From Lachnospiraceae bacterium (GTDB lineage: Bacteria; Bacillota; Clostridia; Lachnospirales; Lachnospiraceae): a stretch of DNA of 64,000 bases. The notes beneath the pieces were generated by a model. That model made no database searches. It saw only the letters and a program-made list of their open reading frames with translations, and was not told the origin of the DNA. Shown here piece after piece: positions 25,161 to 33,963 of this stretch (position 1 is the first letter of the stretch; each line of letters opens with the position of its first letter). The translations under genes were made by a program, and so were the position numbers. The stretch is taken from contig CABJAM010000006.1 of NCBI GenBank assembly GCA_902363555.1, forward strand, positions 17,854-81,853, written 5' to 3'.

Positions 25161-27603
25161 AAGTCTCCAGCACGGTATTATTGAAACGACCGATGGGAGA
25201 TATATTCGGATTCTTGAAATTGAGCCGATTAACTTTATGCTGCGTTCCGGAGAAGAACAATTTAATATCATATCGTCTTTTGCCAGCTGGTTGAAAATTT
25301 CTCCTATGCGGCTTCAGTTTAAGAGTATGACAAGAAAGGCAGACTCAGATAAACACATTGCCATGATCCATGAAGAACTGGAAATAGAGGAAAGTGAAGA
25401 ATGCCGACATCTTGGAGACGGCTATATCCGCCTGATTAAGGATGTGGGAAGTAGAGAGGCGCTTACAAGGCGCTTCTTTTTGATTTTCCAGTATGAAGAG
25501 ATTCGTCGTGGGGATGGGGATGATTTTTCCCAGATTTATGGCATGATGCAGACAGCGGAGCAGAATGCCCGCGCTTATTTCCTGCAGTGCGGGAATACGA
25601 TTCTCCAACAGAAAGACCCGGATGAGGCAACTGCGGAGATTTTATATATGTTTTTTAACCGCCGGTCCTGTGTGGATGAGCCGTTTTCGTCCCGTGTGAA
25701 CCGTGTGGTCGTGGATACGATGGCGGCGAAAGACAAGGTCATTGGCGTGGATCCTATCCCGCAGATTCGCATGGCGCACTTTCTGTCGCCGCGTGGAATT
25801 GACTTGACCCACTATAACTATGTCGTGATGGATGGGCTTTATTATTCCTTCTTGTTCATAAAAGGGAATGGTTATCCGGGTATGGTGCGGGCAGGATGGA
25901 TGTCGGCCCTTATCAATGCCGGGGACGGGATTGACATAGATATACAGCTGAGGCGTGAGAACCGAAGCAAGACCATTGACAAGGTGGCACAGCGCATCCG
26001 ACTTAACAGAACAAAGCTGAAAAGTATGCAGGATACCAGTACCGACTATGAGGAATTGACCAATTCCATACAGGCAGGCTACTTTATCAAGAACGGAATT
26101 GCCAATAACAATGAGGATCTGTTCTATATGTCTGTGTTCATCACAGTTTCCGCCAAAGGCTATGAGGAACTGATGTGGCGTAAGCAGCAGATCGTGGATA
26201 TGTTAAAATCCATGGATATGTACGTAAGTGATTGTAGATTTCAGCAGGAAGCGGCACTTCGCTCCGTGATGCCGTTTTTGAAAATTGAACCATCACTGGA
26301 AAAGAAGTCGAGACGGAATGTGCTGACCAGCGGCGCCGCATCTGCTTATATGTTTACTTCTTTTGAAATGTCGGACGATACGGGTGTGCTGCTCGGTATC
26401 AACCGGCACAATAATTCACTGTGTATCGTGGATCTGTTTAATACGAAGAAAAACAAGAACGCCAACCTGAACCTCTTAGGTACCAGCGGCGCAGGCAAGA
26501 CCTTTACCATGCAGCTTCTGGCGCTCCGCATGAGAATGAGAGGAATCCAGTGTTTTATCCTGGCTCCAATCAAGGGGCATGAATTCCGCAGGGCCTGCAA
26601 GAAAATTGGCGGCGAGTTCATTAAGATCGCCCCTGGTTCTCCGAACTGTATCAATATAATGGAGATCCGGCATACCATCTCCCCGGAGATGGAATTGATA
26701 GATGAGATTGATTACAGCGAAATGGATTCTATGCTGGCTCGTAAGATTCAGCAGCTGATGACTTTCTTCTCACTCTTGATACCGGATATGTCCAATGAGG
26801 AGGAGCAGATGTTAGACGAGGCTTTGATTCAGACCTATGCGAAGTTCGGCATTACTCATGACAATGATTCACTGTATATAGATCGCAGCGTATCTCCGCC
26901 AAAGATGAAGAAAATGCCGATTATCGGGGATCTTCACAAGGAACTGTTGGAGAACCCGATGACAAAGCGCATTGCCATTATCATCAGCCGATTCGTGACA
27001 GGCTCAGCCCAGAGTTTCAACCAGCAGACAAACGTGGATCTCAGTAATAAGTATATCGTGCTTGACCTTTCAGAATTGAAAGGCAAATTACTTCCGGTCG
27101 GGATGTTTATTGCATTGGATTACGTCTGGGATACGGTCAAGGCAGACCGTACCAAAAAGAAAGCCATAATGATTGATGAAATATGGCAGCTGATTGGCGC
27201 CAGTTCCAATCGGATGGCGGCAGAGTTCTGTCTGACCATCTTTAAAACCATAAGAGGGTTCGGAGGAGCAGCCGTCTCTGCGACACAGGATTTATCTGAC
27301 TTCTTTGGGCTTGAGGACGGCAAGTATGGACGTGCAATCATCAATAACAGTAAGAACAAGATTATTTTGAATCTGGAGCCGGATGAGGCCAAGTATGTGC
27401 AGGAAGTGTTGAAGCTGACAAAAACAGAGATCCGTTCTGTTACCCGGTTTGAACGGGGTGAAGCGCTGGTCTGCTCCAACAATAACAAAGTTCCTGTTGT
27501 AATCAAAGCTTCCAAAGAGGAGCAGGAAATGATTACGACTGACCGGGCTGAGTTGGAAGCGTTGCTAAAGGAACGCCAGCAGGAGCAAACGCATTCTGCG
27601 TAG
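25057..27603 (+). CDS. VirB4/TraE-like conjugation ATPase
   Basis: 848 residues. The N-terminal domain (FVQDFIPVKSLQHGIIETTD) is typical of VirB4/TrsE proteins. The ATPase domain has Walker A GTSGAGKT near residue 475, Walker B IMIDEIWQ near 703 and the late motif SATQDLSDFF. It powers pilus or channel assembly and DNA transport at the inner face of the membrane. The ATG at 25057 follows AGGGTGGG; the longer frame from 24964 has no site. The 104-base overlap with the PrgI-like gene is unusual but both frames look real. Confidence 0.92.
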   Translation: MIQNSSEKRKKAAKQRKKAKKPEKLEFVQDFIPVKSLQHGIIETTDGRYIRILEIEPINFMLRSGEEQFNIISSFASWLKISPMRLQFKSMTRKADSDKHIAMIHEELEIEESEECRHLGDGYIRLIKDVGSREALTRRFFLIFQYEEIRRGDGDDFSQIYGMMQTAEQNARAYFLQCGNTILQQKDPDEATAEILYMFFNRRSCVDEPFSSRVNRVVVDTMAAKDKVIGVDPIPQIRMAHFLSPRGIDLTHYNYVVMDGLYYSFLFIKGNGYPGMVRAGWMSALINAGDGIDIDIQLRRENRSKTIDKVAQRIRLNRTKLKSMQDTSTDYEELTNSIQAGYFIKNGIANNNEDLFYMSVFITVSAKGYEELMWRKQQIVDMLKSMDMYVSDCRFQQEAALRSVMPFLKIEPSLEKKSRRNVLTSGAASAYMFTSFEMSDDTGVLLGINRHNNSLCIVDLFNTKKNKNANLNLLGTSGAGKTFTMQLLALRMRMRGIQCFILAPIKGHEFRRACKKIGGEFIKIAPGSPNCINIMEIRHTISPEMELIDEIDYSEMDSMLARKIQQLMTFFSLLIPDMSNEEEQMLDEALIQTYAKFGITHDNDSLYIDRSVSPPKMKKMPIIGDLHKELLENPMTKRIAIIISRFVTGSAQSFNQQTNVDLSNKYIVLDLSELKGKLLPVGMFIALDYVWDTVKADRTKKKAIMIDEIWQLIGASSNRMAAEFCLTIFKTIRGFGGAAVSATQDLSDFFGLEDGKYGRAIINNSKNKIILNLEPDEAKYVQEVLKLTKTEIRSVTRFERGEALVCSNNNKVPVVIKASKEEQEMITTDRAELEALLKERQQEQTHSA

Positions 27604-27648
27604 AATACGCATTTTAAGGAAAATACTCACAAAAAGGAGGTGTTGCCT

Positions 27649-28200
27649 ATGTTGCTGCAAGATGAGCAGTATGTTGTAAAATGGCTCTCACAGTACGGAG
27701 CCTTGCCGAAAACTCAGATTACACGAATGCTGCAAAAGCCAGCCCAGACCGCAGATAAAATCCTGCGGAACCTGAAGAAGCAGATGCGGATTGCGGATGT
27801 GTCGAGCGGCTATTATATTGGGCTGGATGCAATGGATAAACCGGATCAGAGAACGATTCTTGCCGTATGGGTTCTTTTGAAATTCATTGATTATGTAGAC
27901 CCGATGGCACATTATCCGGCGGTTTATCCATCTCAGCTTTTTTTCTTAAAGGAGAATACCGGTTACGAAATCGTGGTGTTATACGAAGGTGAGCAGAACC
28001 TTTTGAAACTGCTCCAGCCTCAGGAGGATTTGAAGTATATTATCGTTCTTCCCCGTATTTCTATGGCATATGGGATGCGGCTTCCTCACGCTCCCTGCCT
28101 GTTTGCTACAGTGGACTTTCAGGGGGACGAGGAGCCGGGGGTTACTTTCTATTCAGAGGAGGCAGTGAGCGATGACGAAATTTCTGGACACGTTGGATAA
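27649..28200 (+). CDS. DUF5697-type winged-helix protein
   Basis: 183 residues. The first 60 residues (EQYVVKWLSQYGALPKTQI, then MLQKPAQTADKILRNLKKQ) look like a winged helix, as in replication-relaxation proteins; the rest is a mixed alpha/beta domain (GYEIVVLYEGEQNLLKLLQ, LKYIIVLPRI). I recall a family numbered DUF5697 with this start, found between virB4 and virD4 in Lachnospiraceae elements. AAGGAGG precedes the ATG. The function is unknown. It overlaps the next gene by 29 bases. Confidence 0.55.
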   Translation: MLLQDEQYVVKWLSQYGALPKTQITRMLQKPAQTADKILRNLKKQMRIADVSSGYYIGLDAMDKPDQRTILAVWVLLKFIDYVDPMAHYPAVYPSQLFFLKENTGYEIVVLYEGEQNLLKLLQPQEDLKYIIVLPRISMAYGMRLPHAPCLFATVDFQGDEEPGVTFYSEEAVSDDEISGHVG

Positions 28201-28843
28201 GATCGGGAGATTGGATAAGAAATTGCAGGAGCAGCTTGCTTCTGTACAATGGTTTTGTGAAAACGGGAGTATCTATGAAGTTTATCTGCATTCTCTTAAT
28301 CTGGAAGAAACGGCGGAGCGGCTGGTGCTTCTGACGCGGGTGCTTCCCGCGTATACCGGCGTGCGGAATGCAAAGCTTGAGGTGGAGCACCGTATAAAGG
28401 ATTGTATTCCCGTAGAAATTGGTTTTACAGAGGAGCGTTGGTTTTGCCTTCGCATCCCAGCATTGCTCCCAAAGAAGGCGGGCGGGTCAGCGGATTATAT
28501 CCGCTCTTTCTTATATCCTGCCATGCGGGCCTTTTTTGAAAAGCGACCGCCTGTGCGGTATCAGGATTGTGTTCTGATTTACCGTCATGTATATGACAGA
28601 GCCAGACCCGAAAGAAAAATGCGGGATCATGATAACATTGAAATCAACATGGTTTCAGATATTGTTGCCATGTATGTGATGCCGGACGACAGTCCGGCGG
28701 TATGCTCTCACTATTACTGTAGCACAGCAGGACAGGAGGAACGGACGGAGGTATATGTGGTGCCGAAGAAAGAATTTCCTATATGGCTGGCTATGGAAAA
28801 CACAATGCCGGATGAGGGGGTGGAACTCTATGAAAAAAGGTAA
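28172..28843 (+). CDS. DUF6100-type protein with a RusA-like signature
   Basis: 223 residues. I recall this family as DUF6100. The C-terminal half (about 100-215) carries RDHDN (about 151-155), then MVSD, then MPDDSPAV (about 171-178), then a TEVYVVP strand. This follows the RusA Holliday-junction resolvase plan, in which two Asp in RDxDN and a later Asp of a DD pair bind metal. The catalytic Lys four residues after the second RusA Asp is not present (Ile here). The N-terminal half is helical and unplaced. The nuclease role is my inference. Confidence 0.5.
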   Translation: MTKFLDTLDKIGRLDKKLQEQLASVQWFCENGSIYEVYLHSLNLEETAERLVLLTRVLPAYTGVRNAKLEVEHRIKDCIPVEIGFTEERWFCLRIPALLPKKAGGSADYIRSFLYPAMRAFFEKRPPVRYQDCVLIYRHVYDRARPERKMRDHDNIEINMVSDIVAMYVMPDDSPAVCSHYYCSTAGQEERTEVYVVPKKEFPIWLAMENTMPDEGVELYEKR

Positions 28844-29006
28844 ATTGAGCCGTAAAAACCTATGTAAAAACGGAACTTTTTTGGACAAGAAAAATTACAT
28901 ATATTCCAAAAGGAGCAAAAAGCCCAGTATAGCAGCGATTTGGGGACGTATTTACGCCGGAAATTCCGACAAAGAGAGCAGTCATGTTGTCGGAAAATGC
29001 TTATGA
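28830..29006 (+). CDS. Small basic protein candidate
   Basis: 58 residues starting at an ATG preceded by GGGGGTGGA and overlapping the end of the DUF6100-type gene by 14 bases. About a third of the residues are Lys or Arg (KKGKLSRKNLCKNGTFLDKK). It fills the only gap before the next gene. There is no recognisable family, and it could be non-coding. Confidence 0.3.
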   Translation: MKKGKLSRKNLCKNGTFLDKKNYIYSKRSKKPSIAAIWGRIYAGNSDKESSHVVGKCL

Positions 29007-29021
29007 GCGGAGGTGAGTGCT

Positions 29022-30176
29022 ATGGTGCATTTTCGCCCGGGCAGTCAGGTCTGGCAGCTCGTCATGCTTCTCTCATTTTCGGGAGAGTTCCCATTTCATA
29101 GCCTTTCCCTGCTTGGGAGTGAGCGGGTCTATAAGGCTCTCGTTTCCAGGCTGACTACGCTTCAGACGATTCGCAACTATCATTCCTGTGATGAAATCAC
29201 CTGCCGCCTGCTGACCATATCTGGAAAAGGGGCAGGAAAAAGCATCCGGCTCTATAAGGGTGCACTTCCCATACTGGAATGGCTTTATCCGGGTGTGTAT
29301 GAATATTATATGGACTCATTCTGGAAACATCGTTTTCCGGGTGATGCCTCGCACCGGGATAGGAATCATCGTGTTTCAGAGGCTGCGGCAATGTGTATGA
29401 AAGCCGGTATGGAGGCAAGACCTTATCTTCTCCCCAGACTTCAGAACCGGGAGATGCTGCAGGTTATACCTGACAAGCCCTGTTTTTATCTGGCAAAGGA
29501 TATGAAAAAAGTCGGAGAGACAGAGATGAACAAGACGATGTTCACCCGTATGGCCGGCGCAATATTTTCTTCCAGCAATTGTTATGCTGTTTATAATACA
29601 AGGGATGCCGTAATGAAGTGGAGCGGCATGGGTGAGTTTAAAGCTCTCCACAGCCTGATCGAGCTTACAAGACTGAATGCCGGTATTTCTGAGGTAGACT
29701 CAGCGATACTATTTGGCCGGTCTGGAGAGATAGCCCTGCGGACACTGTTAGAATCAGACAAAACCAGGCGGTTGGAGTTTCGTTTCGATTCCATTTACCG
29801 CCATATCCATTTTATCCCAATGAACGGGGATGGCATCCGGCAGCTGCGTCTCTTTTCTGTACCAGACTGGAAAGCGCAGCTCCTTGAACTTTTATTTGAG
29901 CCTGAGGTCAGATCCTACGACCGAGGGCTTTTTGAATATGACGCCTGTGTGGACGGCGTAAATATCTTATCGCATCTGGACGGGGACATTGCAAGACTCA
30001 TTCGTTTTCGGGAAGCAATTGAAAACCGAACCGGACAGTTTGAGGTTCTATGTTTTCCCCATCAGACGCACTTCCTCCGGGAATACTTGGGCGGGCTTGC
30101 CAGCATCAAAACCATCGGAATGGACTCGGTGGAAGAGGAGCTTTGCCCAGAAAGGAGGAATTTGCTTGAAAGATAA
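29022..30176 (+). CDS. Replication-relaxation-like protein
   Basis: 384 residues. An N-terminal winged-helix-like region (QVWQLVMLLSFSGEFPFHS, GSERVYKALVSRLTTLQTI) is followed by HRDRNHRVSEAAAMCMKAG (about 114-132), a pattern like the (N)HxLxxxxx signature of Replic_Relax proteins. The rest is a mixed domain with LEFRFDSIYRHIHFIPMNGD. Such proteins sit next to coupling-protein genes and may help process DNA at the transfer origin. GGAGG is 8 bases before the ATG at 29022. It overlaps the VirD4 gene by 11 bases. Family assignment is moderate and the role is inferred. Confidence 0.5.
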   Translation: MVHFRPGSQVWQLVMLLSFSGEFPFHSLSLLGSERVYKALVSRLTTLQTIRNYHSCDEITCRLLTISGKGAGKSIRLYKGALPILEWLYPGVYEYYMDSFWKHRFPGDASHRDRNHRVSEAAAMCMKAGMEARPYLLPRLQNREMLQVIPDKPCFYLAKDMKKVGETEMNKTMFTRMAGAIFSSSNCYAVYNTRDAVMKWSGMGEFKALHSLIELTRLNAGISEVDSAILFGRSGEIALRTLLESDKTRRLEFRFDSIYRHIHFIPMNGDGIRQLRLFSVPDWKAQLLELLFEPEVRSYDRGLFEYDACVDGVNILSHLDGDIARLIRFREAIENRTGQFEVLCFPHQTHFLREYLGGLASIKTIGMDSVEEELCPERRNLLER

Positions 30177-32028
30177 AAAAAGAACGGCTGCCATTGTGGC
30201 GGCCATCATACTGGGATGCGCAGCGTTTTTATATCTTGGTGGAATGCTTGGCCAGTTGTTTACAAACTATGCAGCATGGATGCAGGCAGACGGGCTTGCA
30301 GGCGAGGCCGCCATGAAACCGGTCAGCTGGAATCCTGCGGTCTGTTTCCCAATGGCGTTTACCCCAGACGGGCTGAAAGGAATGCTTGGAACCCTGATCC
30401 TTGGCGGAGGGATTTTTGCTTACATCAAGCTTCACGATAAGTTTGATGGAAAAAGCTATGACCCCAGAGGCTTCACCAAAAGCAAGTCAGGGATTTACGG
30501 AACCGCCTCATGGATGGAAGAAAAAGAAATGCGTGAGGTACTGGAGGTGTCTTCTGTTGATAAGGCTGAAGGAACGATTCTGGGTGAGTATAAGGGAAAA
30601 GCGGTCTGTATGCCAAAAGATACCAGACTCAATCGACACATCGCCATATTTGGTGCGTCGGGCACCATGAAATCCCGGGCAATCATCCGGAATTCACTGT
30701 TTCAGGCAATAAAGCGTGGCGAATCCGTGATTATCACAGACAGTAAAGCCGAACTGTATGCAGACACAGCAGAAATGTACCGGCAGGCAGGCTACGAGGT
30801 GAAGATTTACAATCTCGTCACACCTGAGCATGGAGATTCGTGGAACTGCATGTCAGACTTAAACGGTGATACCCTAATGGCACAAGTGCTGACCAATGTT
30901 ATTATCGGCAATACCAGTTCTGGTAAAGGAGATCACTTTTGGGATAACGGCGAGGGCAATCTTTTAAAGGCTCTGATTCTTCTGGTAGACCAGGATAGAA
31001 CCCGTAGTCCGGACATGAAACATCTTACTGCAGTATACCAGCTTCTGACTCAGAACAGTGAGCGACAGCTGACAGCCATGTTCGATAAGCTTCCTCTTGA
31101 CCATCCGGCGAGGGCGCCTTTTAATCTGTTTGCCCAGTCCAGCGATACTGTAAAATCAGGAATCATTTTAGGTCTCGGCACGCGGCTGCAAGTGCTGCAA
31201 AACCAGGCAGTGCAGCGGATTACAAGTCAGTCTGACATTGATCTGACCTCTCCTGCCAGACACAGATGCGCATATTATATTATCCTGAGCGATCAAGATG
31301 CCACCATGGCATTCCTGTCATCGCTCTTTTTTTCGTTCATGTTTATTAAATTAACTCGCTATGCAGACAGCCGGCCAAACGGCCGTTGCGATGTGCCCGT
31401 AAATTTGATCTTGGATGAGTTTAACAACGTGGGTCGCATCGGTGGTGCAGAAGACGGATCAGATTTTGCCCGTTCTCTTTCGGTGGTGCGTTCCAGAGAC
31501 ATCCGTGTGATGCTGGCAGTGCAGAGCCTGGGTCAGTTACAGAACCGGTATCCAAATAATCTGTGGGCCGAAATCATCGGCAACTGCGACATCCAGTTGA
31601 TGCTTGGATGTACGGATGAGGTTACGGCTGAGTATATCTCAGCAAGATCCGGAGATATGTCCGTGCAGGTAAATTCTACTATGACGGTGAGGCAAACCAT
31701 TGCAGTCGCTCAGGTCATACCCCAGTACCGTCATACTGAGGGTCAGGGACGAAGGCGGCTTCTGACTCCGGATGAGGTCCTGCGGCTTCCAAACGAAGAA
31801 ATGCTCTGCGTCATACGAGGCTGCAATCTCTTGAAGCTTGAAAAACTGGATTTTACAAAACATCCCATGTCAAGACAGATTGTGAGAGCATCCATCATGG
31901 ATTACCAGCCAGCAACAATATTTACTGCACCGATACTTAGTGAACCAGTTCCAGTAGCAGAGCCGGAGAAAAAGCCGGCACGTAAAAAAAGCCTTTACAG
32001 CTCGGCAAAACCGCCGGCTGAATTTTAA
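30166..32028 (+). CDS. VirD4/TraG-like coupling protein
   Basis: 620 residues. Two membrane helices near the N-terminus (AAIVAAIILGCAAFLYLGG and GMLGTLILGGGIFAYI) precede the ATPase domain: Walker A GASGTMKS near residue 163, Walker B LILDEFNNVG near 415, and the TraG motif MLAVQSLGQLQNRY. It binds the relaxase-DNA complex and feeds it to the channel. The TTG start lies 7 bases after AAAGGAGG; the frame extends further upstream inside the previous gene, but without a site. The C-terminal tail is Pro/Lys-rich. Confidence 0.93.
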   Translation: MKDKKRTAAIVAAIILGCAAFLYLGGMLGQLFTNYAAWMQADGLAGEAAMKPVSWNPAVCFPMAFTPDGLKGMLGTLILGGGIFAYIKLHDKFDGKSYDPRGFTKSKSGIYGTASWMEEKEMREVLEVSSVDKAEGTILGEYKGKAVCMPKDTRLNRHIAIFGASGTMKSRAIIRNSLFQAIKRGESVIITDSKAELYADTAEMYRQAGYEVKIYNLVTPEHGDSWNCMSDLNGDTLMAQVLTNVIIGNTSSGKGDHFWDNGEGNLLKALILLVDQDRTRSPDMKHLTAVYQLLTQNSERQLTAMFDKLPLDHPARAPFNLFAQSSDTVKSGIILGLGTRLQVLQNQAVQRITSQSDIDLTSPARHRCAYYIILSDQDATMAFLSSLFFSFMFIKLTRYADSRPNGRCDVPVNLILDEFNNVGRIGGAEDGSDFARSLSVVRSRDIRVMLAVQSLGQLQNRYPNNLWAEIIGNCDIQLMLGCTDEVTAEYISARSGDMSVQVNSTMTVRQTIAVAQVIPQYRHTEGQGRRRLLTPDEVLRLPNEEMLCVIRGCNLLKLEKLDFTKHPMSRQIVRASIMDYQPATIFTAPILSEPVPVAEPEKKPARKKSLYSSAKPPAEF

Positions 32029-32048
32029 ATTTACAGGAGGTACTAATT

Positions 32049-33425
32049 ATGGCAACAAAAAAACAAGAAAAGCTTTCCGGTGAGGAAATTCTGCAGGAAA
32101 CAACCCCTCAGACTGATGGGAATCCGGAGCTTGAGGAGCTGTCCCAGACTGATACAGAGGATTCCCTGAAGAGAGTCCCTTCAGAGGAATTCAGAGATGC
32201 AGATTCTGAAGGTGAAATTCTCCCTCAGACTGATATGGAAATGGCTGATGGGAAGCCGCCTTCGGAGCCGGAAGAGAAAATATCTTCCCAGACCGATGCA
32301 GATTCTCCCAGAGATGATATCTCTTCAGAAAACGCGTTAGGCGAAGAGCCCTCTCAAGGGGATGTTTCTCAGACTGAGCCGGAAAAGGTGAAAAAGCCCC
32401 GCGGGCGTAAGAAGACTAAGGAAAATACATCTCAGTCTGACACAGAAGCAAATTCCGAGGGAAAAAATATCGCCGACGGCGTCGAGGAGGCGCCTAAGCC
32501 AAGAAAAAGGCGTGTATCTGTCAGACCGACAACACCGGTACTGGCCATTGATGACCAGCTCAGCGTCGAGACGGATGCTGAAAAAGCCAAAAATGATTTG
32601 CTGGATCTGCTGGAATCCCAGAAAACCGGGCGCATTCTGACTGGAACCATTCAGGGCGTAGAGCGTCCCGAGGACAACCCATCCCGTTCTTTCGCAGTCA
32701 TTTACCACGGTGAGTTCAAAGTCATCATTCCTGCAGAGGAAGCGGTAGAACCGCCAGCGGATTATCGTGGCAGGCTTCCGGAGGACGTGCTGCATTACAT
32801 GCTTACTAAGCGTCTGGGTGCGGAGGTGGATTATATCGTCAGAGGAATTGATCCGTCATCCGGCATTGCGGCAGCGAGTCGTCTGGAGGCGATGAAGGCA
32901 AAACGCAAGCAGTATTATCTGGGTACAGACAGGGATGGGAACAATCTGCTTTACTCAGGTGTGTGTGCAGAAGCCAGAATCGTATCAGTGATTCGTGCTG
33001 GCATTTTCGTGGATATCTTCGGGCTGGAGATTTACATTCCACTCAGGGAACTCAGTTACCAAAGATGGATGGACGCAGCAGCGCATTTCCAGTCCGGGCA
33101 GCGTATCCTGGTAAAAGTGCTTGAGGTGGACCGCAGTGATCGGAACCATGTCAAGGCAACAGCCTCGGTCAAGCAGTCTGGGGAAAACCCGTATGAGAAA
33201 GCACTGCGCAGATATTCCGTCGGCAACCGCTATGTGGGTACAGTCAGTATGGTGGATACCAACGGTGTGTTTGTGGCATTGGATGGCGGTATCGACTGTT
33301 TGTGCAGTTATCCCAAGCGTGGCCGTCCGCCCAGAGGTTCGAGAGTGACCGTCAGAATTTTGGGAATCAACCATGACTCCAACAGGATTTGGGGCGCCAT
33401 CACACATATCGCTGCCCCCAGATAA
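32049..33425 (+). CDS. S1-domain RNA-binding protein with acidic repeat tail
   Basis: 458 residues. Residues 1-160 are acidic and low complexity, with about nine S/P-Q-(T/S)-D repeats (SQTDTED, PQTDMEM and SQTDADS). A basic patch (KKPRGRKKTKE) follows. The C-terminal 280 residues hold two or three S1-like OB folds (VCAEARIVSVIRAGIFVDIF and YVGTVSMVDTNGVFVALDGG). These proteins are regular members of this element type; the role may be RNA binding or nucleoid-like. AGGAGG is 9 bases before the ATG. Confidence 0.7.
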   Translation: MATKKQEKLSGEEILQETTPQTDGNPELEELSQTDTEDSLKRVPSEEFRDADSEGEILPQTDMEMADGKPPSEPEEKISSQTDADSPRDDISSENALGEEPSQGDVSQTEPEKVKKPRGRKKTKENTSQSDTEANSEGKNIADGVEEAPKPRKRRVSVRPTTPVLAIDDQLSVETDAEKAKNDLLDLLESQKTGRILTGTIQGVERPEDNPSRSFAVIYHGEFKVIIPAEEAVEPPADYRGRLPEDVLHYMLTKRLGAEVDYIVRGIDPSSGIAAASRLEAMKAKRKQYYLGTDRDGNNLLYSGVCAEARIVSVIRAGIFVDIFGLEIYIPLRELSYQRWMDAAAHFQSGQRILVKVLEVDRSDRNHVKATASVKQSGENPYEKALRRYSVGNRYVGTVSMVDTNGVFVALDGGIDCLCSYPKRGRPPRGSRVTVRILGINHDSNRIWGAITHIAAPR

Positions 33426-33461
33426 TATATGAAACTCAATCTGAGAGAAAGGAGGAAATCC

Positions 33462-33875
33462 ATGAACCATTGTGATCTCAGCCAGTCTGAGCAGAGGAAG
33501 CGCAAAGAGATTGCCGAGCATACACGAAAGATGATCCTGTCTGAACTGGAAATCGAAAGTCAGGACGAAATATCCCTGATGGCAGGATACCGGGATTATT
33601 ATCTGCAGATTTCGTTTTCCGAGCTTCATCCACTTTTGGTATTCTGCCTGGCCAAGGTACTTGAAAAGCCGAGCACCGCCAGACAGAGACAGATGACAAA
33701 CGAACTGAATCTGCACAGTATTCTCGGCAGCCATGCCATCAATGATGAGGTCGGCTGCTATTCTTACCGTGCAACTCAGTGGCTTGATGCAGAACTGGAT
33801 GCGCCGCGTTTTTTTGAAATACTTGACCGGTGCGTTGATGAGGCGGACCGTGGATATGTAAAATTAACAGCATAA
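33462..33875 (+). CDS. Small YbjN-like protein
   Basis: 137 residues, soluble. The order NELNLHSILGSHAINDEVGC, YSYRATQWLDAELD, FFEILDRCVDEADRG resembles the YbjN fold: an N-x-LN helix, a strand pair with a G-turn, a YR strand, and a C-terminal helix of the form D-x-x-x-D. YbjN proteins are type III secretion chaperone-like. The ATG at 33462 follows AGGAGG by 6 bases. It is the last gene before the terminator. The assignment is tentative. Confidence 0.45.
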   Translation: MNHCDLSQSEQRKRKEIAEHTRKMILSELEIESQDEISLMAGYRDYYLQISFSELHPLLVFCLAKVLEKPSTARQRQMTNELNLHSILGSHAINDEVGCYSYRATQWLDAELDAPRFFEILDRCVDEADRGYVKLTA

Positions 33876-33891
33876 TCAGTATAGAGGCAGG

Positions 33892-33920
33892 AACCCCGGT
33901 TTAATTTCCGGGGTTTTTAT
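33892..33920 (+). terminator. Terminator before the adhesin gene
   Basis: ACCCCGG pairs with CCGGGGT around TTTAATTT, followed by TTTTATT. Confidence 0.85.
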
Positions 33921-33963
33921 TCTGTCATGCTACGAATTAATTATTAAAATCAGGAGGAAACGT

